Of a stretch of 64,000 nt of DNA, positions 58,715 to 64,000 are shown piece after piece. A model generated the notes under the pieces. It was not told where the DNA came from. It saw only the letters and a program-made list of their open reading frames with translations, and ran no database searches. This DNA comes from BOG-908 sp963751795 (lineage in GTDB: Bacteria; Pseudomonadota; Alphaproteobacteria; Acetobacterales; Acetobacteraceae), in NCBI GenBank assembly GCA_963751795.1, contig CAVVVI010000004.1, positions 124,001 to 188,000 of the forward strand, in the 5' to 3' direction. A program made the translations under genes and the position numbers. Position 1 is the first letter of the stretch, and each line of letters opens with the position of its first letter.

Positions 58715-60301
58715 TTGCCCAAAGTCCTCATATCCGACCAGCTCTCCCCAGAAGCCGTCGCCATCTTCCAAGATCGCGGCATCGAGGTGGACGTCAAACC
58801 AGGCCTGACCCCGCCCGAACTGCGCGCCATCATCGGCGAGTATGACGGCCTGGCGATCCGTTCGGCCACCAAGGTGACCAAGGAGCTGCTCGAGGTCGCG
58901 ACGAAGCTGAAGGTGGTCGGCCGTGCCGGGATCGGCGTGGACAACGTGGATCTGAAATCGGCCACCGCACGCGGCGTCATCGTAATGAACACGCCGCACG
59001 GCAATTCGATCACCACCGCCGAGCACGCGATCGCCATGATGTTCGCCCTGGCCAGGCAGATTCCCGAAGCGACCGCATCGACCAAGGCCGGCAAGTGGGA
59101 AAAGAACCGCTTCATGGGCACTGAGCTGACTGGCAAGACTCTGGGGCTGATCGGCGCCGGCAATATCGGCAGCATCGTGGCCGACCGTGCGCACGGCCTG
59201 CACATGCGCGTCGTGGCGTTCGATCCGTATCTGTCGGAAAAGCGTGCGCTGGACATGGGCGTCGAGAAGCTGACGCTCGACGAGCTGCTGGCGCGCGCCG
59301 ATTTCATCACGCTGCATACGCCGATGACGGACGCCACGCGCAACATCATCTCGCGTGAGGCGCTGGACAAGTGCAAGCGCGGCGTGCGCATCATCAACTG
59401 CGCGCGCGGGGGCCTGATCGACGAGGCGGCACTGGCCGAGGCGATCACCGCCGGCCAGGTAGGCGGCGCGGCGCTGGACGTGTTCGAAACCGAACCGGCC
59501 AAGGCAAGCCCGCTCTTCGGCCTGGAGAACGTCGTCTGCACGCCGCATCTGGGTGCGGCCACCAACGAGGCGCAGGAGAACGTCGCGCTGCAGGTGGCCG
59601 AGCAGATCAGCGATTTTCTGCTGACCGGCGCTGTGACGAACGCCATCAACACCGCTTCGGTCAGTGCGGAGGAGGCGCCGCGGCTGCGTCCGTATCTGGA
59701 GCTGGTAGGCTTCCTCGGCAGCTTCGCCGGCCAGCTCACCCGCGCGCAGGATGGCGCCATCCGCAGGATCAGCATCGATTACGAAGGCGGGGTCGCCGCG
59801 CTCAACCACAAGCCGCTGACCGCCGCGGCGCTGGCCGGCCTGCTCGGCCCCGTGCTGGCCGGCGTCAACATGGTCAACGCCCCGGTGATGGCACGCGAAC
59901 ACGGCATCGAGGTGGCGGAAACCACGCATGACCGGCCGAGCGAATACCAGACCCTGGTGCGCATCGCGGTCACCACCGATCGCGGTGTGCGCTCGGTGGC
60001 CGGCACATTATTCGCCGGCAACAAGCCGCGTCTGGTCGAGGTGAAGGACATCAAGGTGGAGGCCGATTTCGCGCCGCACATGCTGTACGTCACCAACCAG
60101 GACCGACCCGGCTTCATCGGCCGCTTCGGCGAGACGCTGGCACGGCACGGCATCAACATCGCCACCTTCCATCTCGGCCGCGCCTCGTCGGGTGGCGACG
60201 CGATCTGCCTGGTGTCGGTCGATGGCGCGCTGGGCGAGGACGTGCTGGCCGAAGTGCGCGCGTTGCCGCTGGTGGTGCAGGCCGCGGCACTCAGCTTCTA
60301 G
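58715..60301 (+). CDS. serA: D-3-phosphoglycerate dehydrogenase SerA
   Basis: The start is TTG 58715 after CCCGGAGCACCC. The 528-residue long form has a catalytic-site Arg region (VGRAGIGVDNVDL), an NAD-binding Rossmann motif LGLIGAGNIGSIVA, EAL/NCARGGLIDEAALAEAI (active-site Arg and Glu) and CTPHLGAATNEAQENVA (His of the His-Glu pair). An ASB domain follows at about 320-445, then an ACT domain (LYVTNQDRPGFIGRFGETLARHGINIATFHL) at about 455-525. It makes phosphohydroxypyruvate for serine synthesis. The ACT domain suggests feedback control by serine. Confidence 0.96.
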   Translation: MPKVLISDQLSPEAVAIFQDRGIEVDVKPGLTPPELRAIIGEYDGLAIRSATKVTKELLEVATKLKVVGRAGIGVDNVDLKSATARGVIVMNTPHGNSITTAEHAIAMMFALARQIPEATASTKAGKWEKNRFMGTELTGKTLGLIGAGNIGSIVADRAHGLHMRVVAFDPYLSEKRALDMGVEKLTLDELLARADFITLHTPMTDATRNIISREALDKCKRGVRIINCARGGLIDEAALAEAITAGQVGGAALDVFETEPAKASPLFGLENVVCTPHLGAATNEAQENVALQVAEQISDFLLTGAVTNAINTASVSAEEAPRLRPYLELVGFLGSFAGQLTRAQDGAIRRISIDYEGGVAALNHKPLTAAALAGLLGPVLAGVNMVNAPVMAREHGIEVAETTHDRPSEYQTLVRIAVTTDRGVRSVAGTLFAGNKPRLVEVKDIKVEADFAPHMLYVTNQDRPGFIGRFGETLARHGINIATFHLGRASSGGDAICLVSVDGALGEDVLAEVRALPLVVQAAALSF

Positions 60302-60313
60302 CCGGCACCCACC

Positions 60314-60360
60314 GCAACTCTCTCGCAGGCGCGCTCCGCAAACTCTTGCAGGCGCGCTCC
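60314..60360. repeat. Short tandem duplication downstream of serA
   Basis: Two nearly identical units of 24 and 23 bases, sharing GCAGGCGCGCTCC, lie side by side just after serA. They are not part of a gene. Confidence 0.7.
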
Positions 60361-60451
60361 GCGCGTGGGCCGGCCGGGCACGCCTCCGCGATGGGGGCAA
60401 CCCGGCCGCCGCCGGCGCGCTTTGCCTGACAGCGCGGAACGAAGGTGCAGC

Positions 60452-60634
60452 ATGAGCCAGGAAATCGTCACCCTGATCGACTACATGGGCCAGATCGGCC
60501 TCTACGCGGCGGTGGTCGGTTTCGCGGTGATGCTGCTGATGCCCGACCGTTCCGGCCACGAGCTCGGCAGCCGCATCGCCTTGGCCGGCGGGGTCGCCAT
60601 GGGCTACGAGGTGGTGCTGGCCCACGCCGTCTAG
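60452..60634 (+). CDS. Small membrane protein of unknown function
   Basis: This is a 60-residue product from ATG 60452 with GAAGGTGCAG upstream. Two hydrophobic stretches (LIDYMGQIGLYAAVVGFAVMLLM; IALAGGVAMGYEVVLA) are separated by PDRSGHELGSR. No family is recognised. It lies between serA and tRNA-Cys and ends 17 bp from the 3' end of the tRNA gene. Confidence 0.6.
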   Translation: MSQEIVTLIDYMGQIGLYAAVVGFAVMLLMPDRSGHELGSRIALAGGVAMGYEVVLAHAV

Positions 60635-60650
60635 CGCGCGGCGGCCCGAA

Positions 60651-60721
60651 AGGTCCGACCCGGAGTCGAACCGGGCTACAGGGATTTGCAGTCCCTTACA
60701 TAACCGCTCTGACATCGGACC
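60651..60721 (-). tRNA. tRNA-Cys (GCA)
   Basis: Read on the minus strand, the acceptor GGTCCGA pairs with TCGGACC, followed by U73, the cysteine discriminator. The anticodon arm is AGGGA-CTGCAAA-TCCCT with anticodon GCA, and the T arm CCCGG-TTCGACT-CCGGG. The D stem is weak, with only two clear pairs. CCA is not encoded (TTTC follows), so it must be added after transcription, unlike tRNA-Gln at 26811. Confidence 0.9.
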
Positions 60722-60836
60722 CGCGCGGCAGCGGGCCGTATAGAACGCGCCGCCGGCCCGGTCCAGCGCCCATCTGGACCGCCTGGCCCCCCGCCGGTAA
60801 GACCACGCCGCACGCCAGCGGAGCCGCCCCGAGCCC

Positions 60837-61526
60837 ATGTCATCGTCCGCCCCCCGCCTTCCCACGCCGGCCGATCAGGCGCTCGCGCGCAACCTGATGG
60901 TCGATGGCCAGCTGCGCCCGACCCGCGTGAACGACCGCCGTATCCTCGACGCCATGCGCCGCATCCCGCGCGAGGCGTTCCTGCCGCCTGAGCTCGCCGG
61001 CCTGGCCTATATCGACGAGGACGTGAAGCTGGGCGGCGGCCGCGTCATGCTCAAGCCGCTCGTCACCGCACGGCTGATCCAGCTCGCCCGCCCGCGCGCC
61101 GGCGAGGCGGCCCTGCTGGTGGGCAGCGGGGCCGGCTACGGCGCCGCCATCCTGGCCGCCTGCGGCGTGCACGTCACCGCGCTGGAGGAGGATCCGACGC
61201 TGCTGGCGCTGGCCCGCGCCGCCCCGGCCGATCCCGAGGGCGGCGGCGTGCTGTCCATCGTGGAAGGCCGCCTGGCGGAGGGCCACGTCGCCTGCGCGCC
61301 GTACGACCTGGTGATCATCGAGGGCGCGGTGCATGAAATCCCGCCGGCGATCGGCCGTCAGGTGGGCGCGCATGGCCGGCTGGTGGCCATCGTCTGCCCG
61401 CCTGCGGGAACCGGCGTGGCGGTGCTGGCCGAACCTAGCGTCGGCGGCCTGCGGGCGCATGCGCAGTTCGATGCCAGCGCGCCCTATCTGCCCGGATTGC
61501 TGCCGGCGCCCAGCTTCAGTTTCTGA
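60837..61526 (+). CDS. Protein-L-isoaspartate O-methyltransferase-like protein
   Basis: The 229-residue protein starts with ADQALARNLMVDGQLRPTRVNDRRILDAMRRIPREAFLP, the Pcm N-terminal signature. It has the SAM-binding ALLVGSGAGYGAAILAACG (G-x-G variant of the usual EIGTGSGYQ) and VTALEEDP. DLVIIEGAVHEIPPAI replaces the family's DAIxVxGA-x-xxxP. The Thr/Ser-rich isoaspartate-binding motif is degenerate (VMLKPLVTARLIQL), so classical repair activity is uncertain. In alphaproteobacteria this paralogue regularly precedes tolC, as here. Confidence 0.88.
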   Translation: MSSSAPRLPTPADQALARNLMVDGQLRPTRVNDRRILDAMRRIPREAFLPPELAGLAYIDEDVKLGGGRVMLKPLVTARLIQLARPRAGEAALLVGSGAGYGAAILAACGVHVTALEEDPTLLALARAAPADPEGGGVLSIVEGRLAEGHVACAPYDLVIIEGAVHEIPPAIGRQVGAHGRLVAIVCPPAGTGVAVLAEPSVGGLRAHAQFDASAPYLPGLLPAPSFSF

Positions 61527-61621
61527 AAGCCTTAACCCGGCTGCGCCAAACCGTCGTGCACACCGTTGGCGGCACACGTCTCCGTGTGCCAGACTGCCGC
61601 CGCATCACTGGAGTTCGCCGC

Positions 61622-63201
61622 ATGCGCAGCCCGCGCGCCATCCTGACCGCCGGCACCGCGGCAGGTCTGCTGGCCCTGTCCGCCGCCATGGCGCAGACGC
61701 CGCCGCCCGCCAAGCGCCATTTCGTCCCCGCCGGCCCCGGCATGGCCCGCACCATCGCCAGCGACGAGCCGGAGACGGTGCCGCACACTCTGGCCCAGGC
61801 GCTGGGCCTCGCCTATGAAAGCAACCCGCAGCTGACCGGCGAACGCGCACGCCTGCGCTCGACCGACGAGAACGTGCCCACCGCGCTCGCCGGGTGGCGG
61901 CCGACGATTGCCGTTACCGGCAGCTACGGTTATGCTGTTGGACGGTTCGAGACGTCGACGTCATGCGCGGCTGCCGCGCAGAACAGCCAGTCCATCGTGC
62001 CGCCGGACGGCTGCAAGCTCACCGGCCCGGTCGGCCAGCAAACGTTCGGCACCCAGAGCACCGTACTGGCGGCGAAAAACAACCGCACCGAGTCCACCGT
62101 GCAGGCCACCGTCACGCAGTATCTCTACCGCGGCGGCCGCACCACGGCCACCACGCACGAGGCGGTCAACAGCGTCTATGCCGAGCGCGCCCGCCTGATC
62201 GCCGAGGAAGAGACCGTCTTCGCCGACACCATCAACGCCTATGTCGGCGTCATCGAAGACCGCCAGCTTCTCAAGCTGGATCTGGCCAACGAGCAGGTGC
62301 TGGGCGACGAGCTGCGCGCCATCAACGACCGCTTCAAGGTGGGCGAACTCACCCGCACCGACGTGGCGCAGGCCGAAGCGGCGCTTGGCCCAGGCCATCG
62401 CCACCCGCCAGACCGCCGCCGGCACGCTGGAGACGGCCAACGCCACCTTCGTGCGATCCGTCGGCGTCTATCCCCCGGCCGACCTCGCCGACCCGCAGCC
62501 GCTTGCAGCTGCCGGTCAAGAACGAGAAGGACGCGTTCAACCTCGCCGTCCTGAACAACCCCAACGTGCTCGCCGCCAAGTTCAACGAATCGCAGCTGCG
62601 CGACGCGGTGGACGTGGCGTTCAGCACGCTCGGCCCCAACCTCAGCGTGCAGGGCAGCGGCTTCGAGCAGAACGGCACGTCGCTGAACCGCGAACGCAGC
62701 TACGGCGCCTCGGCCACGCTGAACCTGACGCTGCCCATCTATCAGGGCGGCCAGGAATACGCCGCCATCCGCCAGGCGCGGCAGAACTACCTGCAGGCCG
62801 TGCGCCAGACGGAAGATGCCCAGCGCGCCGCCCGCGAACAGGCCGTGCAGGCGTTCGAAACGCTGACCGCCGCCCGCGCCTCGATCGCCAGCTCGCACGT
62901 CGCCGTACGGTCCAGCGAGATCGCGCTCGAAGGTCTGGAACGCGAAGCCCTGGTCGGCAGCGCCACCACCCAGGCCGTGCTGATCGGCCAGCAGAACCTG
63001 CTCTCGGCCGAAATCACGCTGGTGCAGAACGTCACCAGCCTGGTCACCGCCAGCTACGGCGTTGCCTCGGCCATCGGCCGCCTCACCGCCAGCGATCTCG
63101 GCCTGCAGGTGCCGCTGTATGACGAGACGGCCTACTACAAGGCGGTGCGCGGCCTGCTCTGGGGCACCGGCGACCGCGCCGTCAACCAGCCGGGCCGCTG
63201 A
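61622..63201 (+). pseudogene. tolC: TolC-family outer-membrane efflux protein, two frameshifts
   Basis: From ATG 61622 there is a signal peptide (AAGLLALSAAMAQT). The TolC repeat 1 follows: LAQALGLAYESNPQL, VTQYLYRGGRTT, FADTINAYVGVIEDRQLLKLD, GELTRTDVAQAEAAL. The frame then moves at 62381-62390 (GCGCTTGGCC) to LAQAIATRQTAAGTLETANATF, and again at 62501-62510 (GCTTGCAGCT) to LQLPVKNEKDAFNLAVLNNPNV through to VNQPGR at 63201. Dropping one T at each site gives one continuous 525-residue TolC with two OEP repeats. This points to two single-T insertion errors, or a disrupted gene. TolC is the exit duct for efflux pumps and type I secretion. Confidence 0.88.
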
Positions 63202-63205
63202 AGCC

Positions 63206-63810
63206 ATGACCGCGCCGGAGGCCGAACCCGCCGGCGATCCGTCCATGGAGGATATCCTCGCCTCCATCCGCCGCATCCTCGCGGACGGCGAAGGCGGGGA
63301 GGCCACGGGCGAAGGCGTGGCGCCGCCGCACGCCGCCGCCTGCGCACCGGGCCAGCCAGCCGGCCCAGCTCCGGACAGCGTGTTCCTGCTCGACCGAACG
63401 ATGCTCATCGAGGAGCCTGCCGCCATGCCGGACCCGGCCCCGCCCGCCGCCACATCGCTCCACGCCACGCCGCCCGATCCTCGCCGCCCGATCCTGCGCC
63501 AGCGGGGCCCATGCCGGCCGCCAACCCGCCCGAGGCCGCCCTGGGCGACGACAGCCATCTCGACGCCGGCACGCCAGCACCCGAACCGCTGCTGGCGGCC
63601 AGTGCGGCAGCGGCCGCCACCGCCTCGCTGGGCGCGCTGGTGCGCGTGGTGGGCGAGCGCGCCACCCCCGTCTATCGGGGCGGCCCCACGCTGGAGGACA
63701 TGGTGCGCGAGGAGATCCGCCCCCTGGTCAAAGCCTGGCTGGACCAGAACCTCGCGCCCATGGTCGAGCGGCTGGTGCGCACCGAGATCGAGCGCGTTAC
63801 CCGGAGCTGA
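63206..63810 (+). pseudogene. popZ: PopZ (DUF2497) polar organizing protein, disrupted by a 14-bp tandem duplication
   Basis: The ATG is 4 bp after tolC. The N-terminal PopZ motif PSMEDILASIRRILADGEGG is followed by an acidic, Pro/Ala-rich disordered linker. At 63468-63495 a 14-bp unit is present twice in tandem and shifts the frame. The PopZ C-terminal assembly domain (LEDMVREEIRPLVKAWLDQNL, MVERLVRTEIERVTRS) continues in another frame to 63810. Removing one copy restores a 197-residue protein with DPAPAGPMPAANPPEA across the joint. PopZ forms a polar hub that tethers the chromosome origin in Caulobacter-like bacteria. Position before valS is typical. Confidence 0.85.
63468..63495 (+). repeat. 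Perfect 14-bp tandem duplication inside popZ
   Basis: CGCCGCCCGATCCT occurs twice head to tail (63468-63481 and 63482-63495). As 14 is not a multiple of three, it breaks the popZ reading frame. Confidence 0.9.
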
Positions 63811-63899
63811 AGCCGCCGGGCGCGGCACAGCCCGGCAGCCTTGCCCATAAAGTGGGGCCGCCCGCTTCCCTCCGCCCGAAGCACCGCTACAACACCGCC

Positions 63900-64000
63900 A
63901 TGCTCGACAAATCCTTCGATCCCGCCGCCGCCGAACCCGCCCTCTACGCCGGCTGGGAAGCCCAGGGCAGCTTTGCCGCCGGCCGCAGCACCGGCGCGCC
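63900..64000 (+). CDS. valS: Valyl-tRNA synthetase ValS (5' end only)
   Basis: ATG 63900 starts MLDKSFDPAAAEPALYAGWE, continuing AQGSFAAG to the window edge. This is the standard N-terminus of bacterial valyl-tRNA synthetase (KxFDPxxxExxxYxxWE). Only 33 codons are present, so no catalytic motif is included. It charges tRNA-Val in the cytosol. Position after tolC and popZ supports the call. Confidence 0.85.
   Translation, partial: MLDKSFDPAAAEPALYAGWEAQGSFAAGRSTGA

Overview
This window is GC-rich, densely packed chromosomal DNA from an alphaproteobacterium. The most likely group is the Acetobacteraceae or close relatives. That placement is an inference from gene order (ruvB-ybgC-tolQRAB-pal-cpoB-tilS-ftsH-folP-glmM; serC-serA; an isoaspartyl-methyltransferase-like gene-tolC-popZ-valS), from polyprenyl synthase lying divergent to a DUF2007 gene and a TrmN6-like gene, and from protein character. 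It is not a database match.

Layout. 1-6.4 kb: a possible 3' gene end, a PhzF-like protein, a three-gene run (isocitrate lyase/PEP mutase-like, monooxygenase-like, ArsP/DUF318 permease), then a minus-strand ECF sigma factor and Ser/Thr kinase pair. 6.8-10.2 kb: one giant beta-strand-repeat protein. 10.3-22.9 kb: the most distinctive region, two divergent transcription units. On the minus strand are a DgcA-type racemase/dipeptide epimerase, a beta-lactamase-fold serine hydrolase and an XRE-cupin regulator. On the plus strand are a POT peptide transporter, a TonB-dependent receptor, a second serine hydrolase carrying membrane segments, DgcN (DUF1611), an NTF2-like protein, a frameshifted LigB dioxygenase and an amidohydrolase. 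I read this as a candidate system for uptake and catabolism of D-glutamate or D-Glu-containing peptidoglycan peptides. A matching TTCA-N4-TGAA site lies in front of both units. 22.9-31.5 kb: a hybrid histidine kinase, tRNA-Gln, Ppx/GppA, RlmE, polyprenyl synthase, DUF2007 and a frameshifted TrmN6-like gene. 31.7-37.6 kb: a TonB receptor, an APC permease, a GH10 xylanase and an SDR. 37.7-50.3 kb: RuvB, the complete Tol-Pal system, tilS, ftsH, folP and glmM. 50.3-57.4 kb: accessory genes, including a less GC-rich segment with a secreted unknown and a GT-D-like glycosyltransferase, an OFA-type MFS transporter and a frameshifted sulfotransferase-like gene. 57.4-64 kb: serC, serA, tRNA-Cys, a Pcm-like protein, tolC (two frameshifts), popZ (14-bp duplication) and the start of valS.

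Two window-wide signals stand out. First, five copies of a short hairpin repeat sit just upstream of start codons of housekeeping genes (tolR, folP, glmM, serA). Second, several genes carry a single extra base, often a doubled T, and tRNA-Gln has an extra T in its anticodon loop. This looks more like sequencing or assembly error than biology, but it can be tested.
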